A stretch of DNA of 64,000 nucleotides from Sphingorhabdus sp. M41 (GTDB taxonomy: Bacteria > Pseudomonadota > Alphaproteobacteria > Sphingomonadales > Sphingomonadaceae). The stretch lies in NCBI RefSeq assembly GCF_001586275.1, contig NZ_CP014545.1, forward strand, positions 3,275,522 through 3,339,521, given 5' to 3'. A model generated the notes under the pieces. It made no database searches. It saw only the letters and a list, made by a program, of their open reading frames with translations, and was not told where the DNA came from. Positions 1-8,350 of this stretch are shown in pieces (within the stretch, counting starts at the first letter, position 1; every line of letters starts with the position of its first letter). Position numbers and translations under genes: made by a program.

Positions 1-306
1 GGCGGAACAATCTTTGGCCTGTCGAACGCTCTGTACGGGGAGATCACCGCCAAAAATGGTGCTGTGGTGCAGGATAATTTCCCGACTTGGCGAGTCATGC
101 GGATGAGCGAGGCGCCGAGAATTTTCGAAGTCGAAATCATCGCATCCAGCAGCCCGCCTGCGGGCGTAGGCGAGCCGCCGACGCCGCCTGCGGCACCGGC
201 GCTGGCCAATGCGATTTTCAATGCAACCGGACAGCGTTTCAGGACCCTGCCGCTGATCGGGCCAAATCGCGACAAACTGGACCTTTCGGCAATCACCAAA
301 AGCTGA
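1..306 (+). CDS. Molybdopterin-binding oxidoreductase large subunit, C-terminal fragment (IorB-like)
   Basis: The frame is open from the left edge of the window, so only about the last 101 residues are visible and the start lies outside. The visible part has the tail pattern of xanthine-dehydrogenase-family large subunits of the isoquinoline 1-oxidoreductase type: a FGLSNALYGEIT block, a GVGEPPTPPAAPALANAIF block that in the family lines the molybdopterin site, and a closing TGQRFRTLPL. The same three blocks occur near the end of the complete homolog at 29612-31819. It is followed 14 bp later by its 2Fe-2S partner. The family hydroxylates N-heteroaromatics or oxidises aldehydes; the substrate cannot be read from this fragment. 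Confidence 0.88.
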   Translation, partial: GGTIFGLSNALYGEITAKNGAVVQDNFPTWRVMRMSEAPRIFEVEIIASSSPPAGVGEPPTPPAAPALANAIFNATGQRFRTLPLIGPNRDKLDLSAITKS

Positions 307-320
307 TTGAGGAGCATATC

Positions 321-776
321 ATGGCGACCATATTGAACATAAACGGCAAGAAGGAGACGGTTGATGCGGCCGCAGGCACACCCTTGCTCTGGGTATTGCG
401 CGATCATCTCGAAATGACCGGCACCAAATTCGGCTGCGGCATAGCGCAATGTGGCGCTTGCACGGTTCATGTCGACGGTGCGCCCACCCGGGCCTGCATC
501 ACGCCGCATGACAGTCTCGACAATGCCAAGATCACAACGATCGAGGGCTTGGCAGGAGCCGCTGCGGACGTGATCCGCGAGACATGGGTCGAGAATGATG
601 TACCCCAATGCGGCTATTGCCAATCCGGTCAGATATTGGCGGCAACCGCTTTGCTTGCCGAAAACCCCAGTCCGACGGATGCCGATATTGACGCCGCAAT
701 GAGTGGCAATCTCTGTCGATGCGCGACCTATATGAGCATCAGGCGTGCGATCAAACAGGCGGCAGGGAAACTCTAG
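321..776 (+). CDS. 2Fe-2S ferredoxin-type small subunit of molybdenum hydroxylase (IorA-like)
   Basis: A 151-residue protein with the two cysteine sets of xanthine-oxidase-family small subunits: C39, C44, C47 and C59 for the plant-type 2Fe-2S cluster, then C97, C100, C132 and C134 for the second cluster in the helical domain. It would pass electrons from the molybdenum centre of the preceding large subunit to an external acceptor. No FAD subunit is present, as expected for the IorAB type. The ATG at 321 follows a GAGGAG ribosome site. The gene order here is large subunit then small subunit, opposite to the second module at 29129-31819. Confidence 0.93.
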   Translation: MATILNINGKKETVDAAAGTPLLWVLRDHLEMTGTKFGCGIAQCGACTVHVDGAPTRACITPHDSLDNAKITTIEGLAGAAADVIRETWVENDVPQCGYCQSGQILAATALLAENPSPTDADIDAAMSGNLCRCATYMSIRRAIKQAAGKL

Positions 777-1248
777 CCCTTTGAAGAGAGTGAACAGAGC
801 GCGGCAAATGGCCCCTGTCAGGAACGAGGCAAGATCTTTGGAAAGACCACTTCGGATCGTAAAGCGGCTCGCTTAGGCAAATCGACCAAAAGTCGAACAT
901 GAGGGGATGATCAATCTTCGACTCGTCCCGCCAGCGCTTCCGACCTAATATTCCTGTTGCGGCCATTGGCTGACCGGAGTCTCGCAACAAGATGCGGCCC
1001 TTCACTCTCGCGATACGGATAGCAGCAACAGCTATAGCCATATCATGGTTCAAACAGTGTCCTTATTGCTGTTTTTATAATCCAATCAAAGCCTTGCCGC
1101 AAAAGAACTGGTAAAATTCTATAGTAAAATGCCGATATTCGATGTGAATATTTGTCTTAAACGGCCAACTAACCTGATCACACTTGAATTTGTTAACCAC
1201 CCTGGTGCGATATGAGCCCAAATTCTGGCTCCAGCAGGAAAACAGATA
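777..1248. other. Intergenic stretch without a convincing gene
   Basis: About 470 bp with no open frame that looks coding; a 100-codon frame on the minus strand (751-1053) has no recognisable features and overlaps the end of the 2Fe-2S gene. From about 1060 the sequence becomes AT-rich compared with the surroundings and probably holds the promoter of the glycosyltransferase at 1249. A perfect inverted repeat ATATTC-N5-GAATAT is at 1135-1151. Confidence 0.5.
1135..1151. promoter_or_regulatory. Inverted repeat, possible operator upstream of glycosyltransferase
   Basis: Six-base arms ATATTC and GAATAT are perfectly complementary around a 5-base spacer, about 100 bp upstream of the GTG at 1249 and inside an AT-rich patch. 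The dimensions fit a helix-turn-helix dimer site. No regulator gene is adjacent, so this is only a candidate. Confidence 0.25.
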
Positions 1249-2358
1249 GTGAAAACAATATTGGTGATCGGCGCTCGTGGCATTCCGGATGTCGAGGGCG
1301 GCGTGGAAAAAAATGCGGAACGGCTCTTTCCGCTCCTTGCCAGCCGCGGCTGGAAAGTGTGCATCGCTGGCGTGAAACCCTATATCGAGACCGGCCAGTA
1401 TCGCGGCGTTTCCCTCTGGCGCGCTCCGTCTTTGGGTTTCCTGAAAATCGACCGACTGCTTTATATTTTGGCAACGTTGGTCAAGGCACTCCGGATGCGA
1501 CCGGACATCGTCCATTTTACCTGCCTGGAAGCTGCAGTGCTGCTTTGGGCTTACAAGCTGATCGGTTGCAAAATCGTGGTGCGCTACGGGGCTGACTGCC
1601 ATGCCCATCCGTGGAGCGGGCCGAGAAAATGGACCATGCGATGCGCTCAATATCAATTGCGCTGGGCCGACAAGATTATCGCCGTCACGCCCGCACTAGC
1701 CAAAAAATTGGCCGCATCCGGCAAGATCCAGAATATCCATGTCATTGGCAACGCGCTGGACCGGGCCGAGAATTTCCCGGACGACTCGCGCGCGCCCATC
1801 GAAGGCGATTATATGCTTTTTGTCGGCCAGATATCGCAAAAGAAGAATATCCACCGCCTGATTTCTGCCTTTCGCGTCTTTGCCAAAAGCCATCCGCAGA
1901 TGCAGCTGGTGATCGTCGGCGAATGGGACAAAAACGCGGATCGCAAGAAAATCGTGGCACTGGGTGATCCAAGGATAGTGATGCTCGGCAGTCTGCCGCG
2001 ATCAGGACTGGCTCCGCTCTATCGCGGTGCGCGAATCTTCGTGAACCCGTCGATCCGAGAAGGCCATTCCAATACTTTGCTCGAAGCAATTAGTTTTGGC
2101 TGTCCGCTATTGTTGAGCGATCTGCCGGAAAACCGGGACCTCCGTCTCAATGCCAAACATTATTTCAGTCCGGGCAATATCCGGAGCATGGTGAGCGCGC
2201 TCAACCGCGCCCACGCCAATCCCGATGCATTCCGGGTCGCCAAAGATCGCTTTCCGCAGTGGGAGGAAATTGCGGAACAGACGATTCATGTCTACGAGAA
2301 ACTGTTCGCCGATGACGCCGCCCATCAGGCTGCGCAAGGCGAACCATCACGAATCTAG
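1249..2358 (+). CDS. Glycosyltransferase family 4
   Basis: A 369-residue GT-B fold glycosyltransferase. The N-terminal domain starts with a nucleotide-fold strand and an ARGIPDVEGGVE block (residues 9-20), typical of the rhamnosyl/galactosyl-transferase-like N-domain. The C-terminal domain has FVGQISQKKN (191-200) and an E-x7-E donor-site motif with E271 and E279 in EGHSNTLLEAISFG. It transfers an activated sugar to a polysaccharide or lipid carrier at the cytoplasmic face; donor and acceptor are not deducible. The start is the GTG at 1249 with a CAGGAA site ahead. It stands alone, with no other polysaccharide gene nearby, which is unusual for this family. Confidence 0.9.
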   Translation: MKTILVIGARGIPDVEGGVEKNAERLFPLLASRGWKVCIAGVKPYIETGQYRGVSLWRAPSLGFLKIDRLLYILATLVKALRMRPDIVHFTCLEAAVLLWAYKLIGCKIVVRYGADCHAHPWSGPRKWTMRCAQYQLRWADKIIAVTPALAKKLAASGKIQNIHVIGNALDRAENFPDDSRAPIEGDYMLFVGQISQKKNIHRLISAFRVFAKSHPQMQLVIVGEWDKNADRKKIVALGDPRIVMLGSLPRSGLAPLYRGARIFVNPSIREGHSNTLLEAISFGCPLLLSDLPENRDLRLNAKHYFSPGNIRSMVSALNRAHANPDAFRVAKDRFPQWEEIAEQTIHVYEKLFADDAAHQAAQGEPSRI

Positions 2359-2684
2359 TTTAGTCGACCGACTGCCGTCATCCCGACCCCGGGACCAGAG
2401 CTGATCCGGCACGCCGACAGTTCGGACAACCGCTTGTTCCTAGCAAAAATCGACTCAGAAGGGAGGCGCCGTCCGGTCTCCGGTTCACCGAAATCATGGC
2501 ATTTGCGCCATTGACGTTCATCGAACGCCGCTCCGATTTGGTCGAAAGGCGCTCATCAGGTTACTTTTGTTACCTTAGGCCTTCTCCCTGAAAGCGATTT
2601 TACCGCTATTGGGACGGGAGAGGCTTGGATGAGGGATAGCCAAGAGCGACATATTGCCGGCATTTTTGCCGGGGCGGCCAGATC
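2359..2684. other. Intergenic stretch upstream of RND operon
   Basis: About 325 bp with no coding frame that can be supported. Near 2378-2402 there is a CATCCCGACCCCGGGA-like patch that looks like a decayed REP-type element. A GTTAC-TTTT-GTTAC repeat flanked by G and C is at 2559-2574, about 110 bp before the RND permease. The region probably holds the promoter of the efflux operon. Confidence 0.45.
2559..2574. promoter_or_regulatory. GGTTAC-TTTT-GTTACC repeat, possible efflux-operon operator
   Basis: A 5-base direct repeat GTTAC separated by four T is bordered by G on the left and C on the right, so it also reads as an imperfect palindrome. It sits 110 bp upstream of the RND permease start. 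Efflux operons are often controlled by TetR-type repressors at such sites, but no TetR gene is adjacent. Confidence 0.25.
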
Positions 2685-5600
2685 ATGACGCTGACCAATC
2701 TCGCGCTGCGCTATCCCGCAGCCATTGCCGCCGGATTGGCCCTGATCGCGCTGATCGGAATCGTCTCCGCCTTCACCACACCGATCCAACTCTTCCCGAA
2801 TATCGAGCGGCCGCAAATTTCCATGCAGGCCAACTGGCGCGCCGCCAGCCCCAAGGAAATGGAATCGGAAATCACGATCCCTATCGAAGAACAGCTACGC
2901 GGCATACCGGGGCTGGAAACGATCAACAGCTGGTCCAACAATGGCAATGTCTGGTTCAATCTGGAATTTGCGCTCGGCACCAATATGGACAAGGCCTTTG
3001 CCGAAGTGTCGAGCCGGGCGCAGCAGGTGCGCAACTGGCCACTGGATGCCGATCGGCCGATCGTCGGCGGCGGTGGCGGTCAGCAGGGGGAATCCCTGAT
3101 CTATCTGTTTCTGCAGGCGCTGCCGGACAGCAATATGGACAGCGAGGCGCTCGCCAGATTAGCCCGCGACACGATCATTCCCAAGCTGGAAACCATAGAG
3201 GGCGTGCAAGGCGTCGATTTGGAGGCACCGACCGGTGAACGGATATTGCGCATCCGCTTCGATCCCTGGCGGCTCGCCCAGCTCAATCTCACGATCGAGG
3301 AACTATCCCGCGCGGTGGGTCGCTTTCAGGATGTCGGCGGCGGCACGGTGGATGTCGGTCGCCGCGGCTATGCCTTGCGTTTCCAGGGCAATTTCACCGC
3401 CGAACAGATCGGCGACCTGACCGTTGCCCAGCGCGGAACGACGGTCATCCGGATGCGCGATGTCGCCGATATCAATGTCGGACCGGACAAGGCCTTTGGA
3501 GCGACCTATCAGAACGGCAATCCGGCAATCGGCATGCGGGTCCTGCGCGAGCCGGGCAGCAATACGCTGGACGCGATCGACGCGGTGCTCGGCGAAGTCG
3601 AGACTTTCAACCAGAACGAGCTGCGGACAATCGGGGCAAGGATCGAAAAAAGCTTCGACCCGTCGGTGTTCATCAAGCGGGCCCTGTCCTTTCTCGGTGG
3701 CAATCTGCTCCTCGGAACCTTGCTCGCGGTCGGCTTGCTCTGGCTATTCGTCCGGCGCGCCAGAGCAACGGTGATCATTGCCGCCACCGTACCGATCTGC
3801 CTGCTTACCACGCTTGCCGTATTGGGCATGGCGGGGCGGTCAATCAACGTCATTTCGCTTGCCGGTCTCGCCTTTGCAACCGGCATGGTGCTCGATGCCG
3901 CGATCGTGGTGATGGAAAATTTCGTGCGGATCAGAAAGCAGGGAACGGCGCCGGGCCCGGCAGCACTGGAAGCCGTGTCGCAGGTCTGGCCAGCGCTATT
4001 CGCCTCCACGGCCACGACAGTGGCAATCTTCATCCCGATCATGTTCATCCAGGATGTCGAGGGACAGCTGTTCGCTGATCTGGCATTGACCATCGCCATA
4101 TCGGTGATCGCCAGTCTGATTGTTGCGGTGACCGTATTGCCAGCCGCCGCGCGCCATTTCGGGGGCGATCTCGACATGGATGACAATGAACGCCGCTGGG
4201 ACGGCTATGCTGACAGGCTGTTCAGCCTGATCGACACGGACCGGAAACGCAGAATCTGGATTCCCGGCCTCATTCTCGCTCCCTTGCTGATCTCCTATTT
4301 TCTCTGGCCGCAGACCGACTATCTGCCGGACGTCAAACGCGATGCGGTGGATGCCTGGGTCGGCCTGCCTTCGGGGCAGACGCTGGAAGCGGCGCGCTCG
4401 GAAATCGCCGAAGAGGTCGTGCAGCGACTGGACCCCTATCTCACGGGTGAGAAGCAGCCCGAGCTGCTCAACTATTATCTGTTCGTCAATCCATGGGGTC
4501 TGAACACCGGCATCAGGATCAAGGACCAGTCCCGGATCGAAGAGATGACCGACATCGTCAACAACGAGATTCTAGCCGGTTTCCCCGACGTCCAGGCCTT
4601 TGCCCAGCAAGGCAGCCTGTTCGGCAATTTTGGCGGCAACGGCAGTATTGAACTCTATCTCCAGGCCGAAGACGACGAAGCACTGCGACAGGCCGCTCTG
4701 GTGGCCACGGACTCGATCAACGCCGCCATTCCCGGCGCGATGGTCCGGCCGAATCCCGATCCGAATGTCGTTGTGCCCGAATTGCGGCTGACGCCCAATG
4801 ACCGGCGGATCGCCGAACTGGGCATGACCCGCGATCAGGTTGGCCGCGCGGTGCGGGCGATGGGAGACGGACTCTATCTCGGCGAATATGTATCGGATGG
4901 CGAGCGGATGCGCGTGATCATGCGGGGCCTGGAAGCCGCCGATCCGGAAGCAATCGAAAGCGCTCCGATCGTTACCCCCAATGGCGGGGCCGTGCCGCTG
5001 GGCGAGGTCGCCACCCTGTTGCGCGGTGTCGGACCGACCCAGATCGCCCATGTCGACGGCCGGAAAACCCTGACCATCAATGTCGCCCCGCCACCGGGAA
5101 TGGCGCTGGGCGATGCGCTGGAAAAAATAGAAACTTCAGCCGAAGGACCTATCCGCAACGCGCTGACCGCCGGCGGTACCCTGCGCTATGGTGGCGATGC
5201 CGATGCCTTGCTGCAGGCCATATCCTCGCTGAGCAGCAATTTCATTCTGGCCGCAGCCCTGCTGTTTGTTATTATGGCATCGGTTTTCCGGTCTGCTTGG
5301 GATTCAGCTCTGGTGATCATTGCCCTGCCGCTGGCAACCGTTGGCGGCGTGATCGGAATCCAGATCCTGAATCTGTTCAAGCCGACACCGCTCGATCTGC
5401 TCGGCATGATCGGCTTTGTGATCCTGCTCGGGATCGTGGTCAATAATGCAATCCTGCTGATGGCCCAGGCCCGCGACTGCGAGGCCGACGGCATGACCCG
5501 CTCGGAAGCGGCCCGGACAGCGCTCAGGCTAAGGCTGCGCCCGATACTGATGACCACTGGCACCTCTGTCATTGGCATGTTGCCGCTGGCGCTGGTGCCC

Positions 5601-5789
5601 GGCCCGGGCAGCGCCATTTATCGCGGGCTGGCCGTCATCATCGTCGGTGGCGTCCTTGTTTCCACCATCTTCACTTTGGTCTTGCTGCCAGCGCTGATCC
5701 AGCTGGGCGGCGCCAGAAAATCCCGTCCTGACGAGCGCGAACCGCAGAAGAAAATGTCCGGCGGACCTGTTTTGGAGCCTGCAGAATGA
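2685..5789 (+). CDS. RND efflux pump inner-membrane permease (AcrB/HAE family)
   Basis: A 1034-residue RND transporter of full family length, with a first membrane helix at about 10-30, two large periplasmic loops and two clusters of membrane helices (about 330-500 and 850-1010). It would exchange protons for substrate and work with the adaptor and outer-membrane channel encoded next. The TM4 block reads GMVLDAAIVV, so the first aspartate of the AcrB pair is present (D404) and the second is alanine. The TM10 block reads GIVVNNAIL, with asparagine where AcrB has its relay lysine. This pattern occurs in some RND subfamilies, so it need not mean loss of function. The stop overlaps the next start (ATGA). 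Confidence 0.94.
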   Translation: MTLTNLALRYPAAIAAGLALIALIGIVSAFTTPIQLFPNIERPQISMQANWRAASPKEMESEITIPIEEQLRGIPGLETINSWSNNGNVWFNLEFALGTNMDKAFAEVSSRAQQVRNWPLDADRPIVGGGGGQQGESLIYLFLQALPDSNMDSEALARLARDTIIPKLETIEGVQGVDLEAPTGERILRIRFDPWRLAQLNLTIEELSRAVGRFQDVGGGTVDVGRRGYALRFQGNFTAEQIGDLTVAQRGTTVIRMRDVADINVGPDKAFGATYQNGNPAIGMRVLREPGSNTLDAIDAVLGEVETFNQNELRTIGARIEKSFDPSVFIKRALSFLGGNLLLGTLLAVGLLWLFVRRARATVIIAATVPICLLTTLAVLGMAGRSINVISLAGLAFATGMVLDAAIVVMENFVRIRKQGTAPGPAALEAVSQVWPALFASTATTVAIFIPIMFIQDVEGQLFADLALTIAISVIASLIVAVTVLPAAARHFGGDLDMDDNERRWDGYADRLFSLIDTDRKRRIWIPGLILAPLLISYFLWPQTDYLPDVKRDAVDAWVGLPSGQTLEAARSEIAEEVVQRLDPYLTGEKQPELLNYYLFVNPWGLNTGIRIKDQSRIEEMTDIVNNEILAGFPDVQAFAQQGSLFGNFGGNGSIELYLQAEDDEALRQAALVATDSINAAIPGAMVRPNPDPNVVVPELRLTPNDRRIAELGMTRDQVGRAVRAMGDGLYLGEYVSDGERMRVIMRGLEAADPEAIESAPIVTPNGGAVPLGEVATLLRGVGPTQIAHVDGRKTLTINVAPPPGMALGDALEKIETSAEGPIRNALTAGGTLRYGGDADALLQAISSLSSNFILAAALLFVIMASVFRSAWDSALVIIALPLATVGGVIGIQILNLFKPTPLDLLGMIGFVILLGIVVNNAILLMAQARDCEADGMTRSEAARTALRLRLRPILMTTGTSVIGMLPLALVPGPGSAIYRGLAVIIVGGVLVSTIFTLVLLPALIQLGGARKSRPDEREPQKKMSGGPVLEPAE

Positions 5790-6949
5790 CCCTTGCCCTA
5801 CCCGATCTTGTCAAAGAAAATGCTCGCTGGATTGCGGTCGGCGGAGCCGCTCTGCTCGCCGCATTGGCCTATTTTCTATTCTTTATATCCAGCCCGGCGG
5901 ACGGCCAGCAGGACGGTCCGGGTCAGGGCGGGCCGCCGCCGGCGATTGTGACGCTGGCCAAGATCGAGCAGACTGCACTGACTCCCAATTTCACCGCACC
6001 CGGCGATATCGTCGCTGATCGCGATTCGATCGTGGCCTCGGAAGTTGCCGGTCGAATCCAGTCCACTCTCAACATCGGCGCTCGCGTCGGCAAGGGCACG
6101 GTCATCGCGGTGATCGACAGCCGCAGCGCCAGGCTCGCTCGCGATCAGGCAGCAGCGGAAGTCCGGCGATTGCAGACCGAACTGACCTATCAGAACCGGC
6201 TGGTGGGACGGCTGCAACAATTGCTCAAGGAAGAGGCCGAGTCCGAAGCATCACTGGATGAAGCCGCTTCCTCCCGCGACCAGACCCGGGCGCGATTGGC
6301 GGCTGCAAAAGTCGCGCTGGAGACAGCAAATTTTGATTTGTCCCGCACCCGTATCCGCAGCCCCTTTGCCGGACAGCTGGTTGAACGCAAGATCGAGGTC
6401 GGCGAATATGCAACGCCAGGCCGGGAAATTGCCCGTATCATCGGCCGGACCGGATCGGAAGCCCGCGTGCGCATACCGATAGCCAGTGCCGGGTCACTCG
6501 CTGCGGGTCAGGAGATCAATATTCTCGCCAATGGCGAATCACGGACCTCGCGCATCCGCTCGGTCATCGAAACCGGCGACGAGGTCAGCCGGACGCTGGA
6601 AGTGCGCGCGCCGATGGGCAGCCACAATCTGAAAATGGGCAGCGCGATCTCGATCACCGTGCCGACCGGGATTGAACGCCAGGTGCTCACGGCACCGCGC
6701 GATGCGCTGGTGCTGCGCGACAGCGGCATATTTGTCTATGTCGTCAACCCCAAGGACAAGACTGCCAAGCGGATCGACGTGCAGGTCGGGGAGCCGGACG
6801 GTGACCGTGTCGCCATCTCCGGAAAAATTGCCGCCGGTAATCTGATCGTGGTGCGCGGAGGCGAACGGCTGCGCGACGGCCAGCCGGTGACATGGGATGA
6901 CAAAGACAAAGAAAATGCTGCAGCCATCGCCAAAAAGTCGGCGGGATAG
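5786..6949 (+). CDS. RND efflux periplasmic adaptor (membrane fusion protein)
   Basis: A 387-residue HlyD/AcrA-like adaptor. One N-terminal membrane segment (about 15-34) is followed by a short Gly/Pro-rich linker, a lipoyl-like half-motif (ADRDSIVASEVAGRIQ), a coiled-coil hairpin at about 110-170 rich in Ala, Arg, Glu and Leu, the second lipoyl half (RTRIRSPFAGQLVERK) and beta-barrel domains. It bridges the RND permease and the outer-membrane channel in the periplasm. Translation is coupled to the permease through a 4-bp ATGA overlap, and the OMF gene starts 6 bp after its stop. Confidence 0.94.
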   Translation: MTLALPDLVKENARWIAVGGAALLAALAYFLFFISSPADGQQDGPGQGGPPPAIVTLAKIEQTALTPNFTAPGDIVADRDSIVASEVAGRIQSTLNIGARVGKGTVIAVIDSRSARLARDQAAAEVRRLQTELTYQNRLVGRLQQLLKEEAESEASLDEAASSRDQTRARLAAAKVALETANFDLSRTRIRSPFAGQLVERKIEVGEYATPGREIARIIGRTGSEARVRIPIASAGSLAAGQEINILANGESRTSRIRSVIETGDEVSRTLEVRAPMGSHNLKMGSAISITVPTGIERQVLTAPRDALVLRDSGIFVYVVNPKDKTAKRIDVQVGEPDGDRVAISGKIAAGNLIVVRGGERLRDGQPVTWDDKDKENAAAIAKKSAG

Positions 6950-6955
6950 GATCGC

Positions 6956-8341
6956 ATGAACCGAAATCTTGTTTCCATTAGCCTGCTGTTGCTGCTGTCG
7001 GCCTGCGCCATTCGCGGAGGCCCGGACCTCGACCGGACCGTTGTTCCCGATGCGCCGGACAATTGGTCATCGCGTCCCGAATTGGCGACGATCAGTGACA
7101 ATGATGGCGACATCGCACCGCTTTACCCGGACGGCTGGATCCGCTCCTTCTCTGATGAGACACTGGAACAGGCGGTGCGAGAGTCCTTTGCCCATAACCG
7201 CAATCTGCAGTCGGTACTGGCGCAATTGCGGGCAGCGCGGGCGGCGATGCGGGTGTCGCGCGCCGGTCTGTTTCCGCAAGTCGATCTGTCAGGCTCGGTG
7301 ACCGATGCCGAGAATGCCGCAACCGTCTATGACGGGTCTCTGGCAGCGAGCTGGGAAATTGACATCTGGGGCCGCAATCTGGCGCTGGCCGGGGCGGGCA
7401 ATGCCGATGCGCGCGCCGCCGCCGCAGATTTTGCCGCGGCCAGACAGGCGCTCGCCGCTGGTGTCGCCCGTGCCTGGTATGATCGCAGCGCCGCGGCACT
7501 CACCTATGATCTCGGCATTCGCGATCTGGAACGACGCAAGGATACGCTGCGCATCACCAATGCACGGTTCCGCGCCGGGCTCGCCTCCCGCCTCGACGTC
7601 CGGCTGGCGCAAGTCGCCGTGTCGAACAGCGAAGACCGGCTGGAAGCGGCGGTGCGCGCTTCGGCCAATAGCGCGCGAGCACTGGAGGTGCTGACCGGCC
7701 GCTACCCGGCGGGTGAAGCGAGGGGCGCATCTGCCCTGATCACCCCGGCCTCGTTTCCCGCCGTGACCGCGCCCGTATCGGTGCTAGCAAATCGTCCCGA
7801 TCTGATTGCAGCCGAAGCGCGGGTGGCTGCTGCGGGCCTCCGGGCAAGGGAGGCCCGCCACGCCATGTTTCCGCAATTGAACCTGCGCTTCGACGCCAAT
7901 AGCTCTGCCGGTAATTTCGGCGACCTTTTCGATCCGGGCACCTATATCAATGCAATCACCGGCGGGCTGCTGCAGCCGCTGTTCCGGGGCGGCGCGCTGC
8001 TCGCCGAAGCGGACCGGCAAGGAGAGCAAGCGCGCTCGGCATTGTTCGATTATGCCCAGGCGACGCTCACCGCATATCAGGAAGTCGAAAACCGGCTCGA
8101 TGCCGAAGCCACGCTTGCCCGGCAAGTCGATGCCACGGCGACCGCCGCCGAAGAGGCAGGCGCAGCGGTGGTCCTGACCCGCAGCCGCTATATCAACGGG
8201 CGTTCAACGATATTCGACCTGATCAATTCGCAGACCACGGCGATCGCCGCCGAGACCCGTGCAATCGAGGCCCGGCGCGCGCGCATCGAAAACCGTATCA
8301 ACCTGCATCTGGCGCTGGGCAACGAACCGCTCAGCGCCTAG
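6956..8341 (+). CDS. RND efflux outer-membrane lipoprotein (NodT/OprM family)
   Basis: A 461-residue outer-membrane factor. The N-terminus is a lipoprotein signal with lipobox LSAC (Cys17), as in OprM/NodT proteins. Two repeats with long Ala/Arg-rich helices follow (about 70-230 and 270-450), including the family patterns QSVLAQLRAARAAMRVSRAGLFPQ and RSRYINGRSTIFDLINSQ split over the two halves. It forms the trimeric exit channel for the pump encoded immediately upstream. The gene ends 9 bp before the convergent TonB receptor. Confidence 0.94.
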   Translation: MNRNLVSISLLLLLSACAIRGGPDLDRTVVPDAPDNWSSRPELATISDNDGDIAPLYPDGWIRSFSDETLEQAVRESFAHNRNLQSVLAQLRAARAAMRVSRAGLFPQVDLSGSVTDAENAATVYDGSLAASWEIDIWGRNLALAGAGNADARAAAADFAAARQALAAGVARAWYDRSAAALTYDLGIRDLERRKDTLRITNARFRAGLASRLDVRLAQVAVSNSEDRLEAAVRASANSARALEVLTGRYPAGEARGASALITPASFPAVTAPVSVLANRPDLIAAEARVAAAGLRAREARHAMFPQLNLRFDANSSAGNFGDLFDPGTYINAITGGLLQPLFRGGALLAEADRQGEQARSALFDYAQATLTAYQEVENRLDAEATLARQVDATATAAEEAGAAVVLTRSRYINGRSTIFDLINSQTTAIAAETRAIEARRARIENRINLHLALGNEPLSA

Positions 8342-8350
8342 GCGTCGCCG

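Noticed and set aside
751..1053. 100-codon minus-strand frame next to the first 2Fe-2S gene
   Set aside because: No ribosome site, no known pattern, overlap with the end of the real gene.
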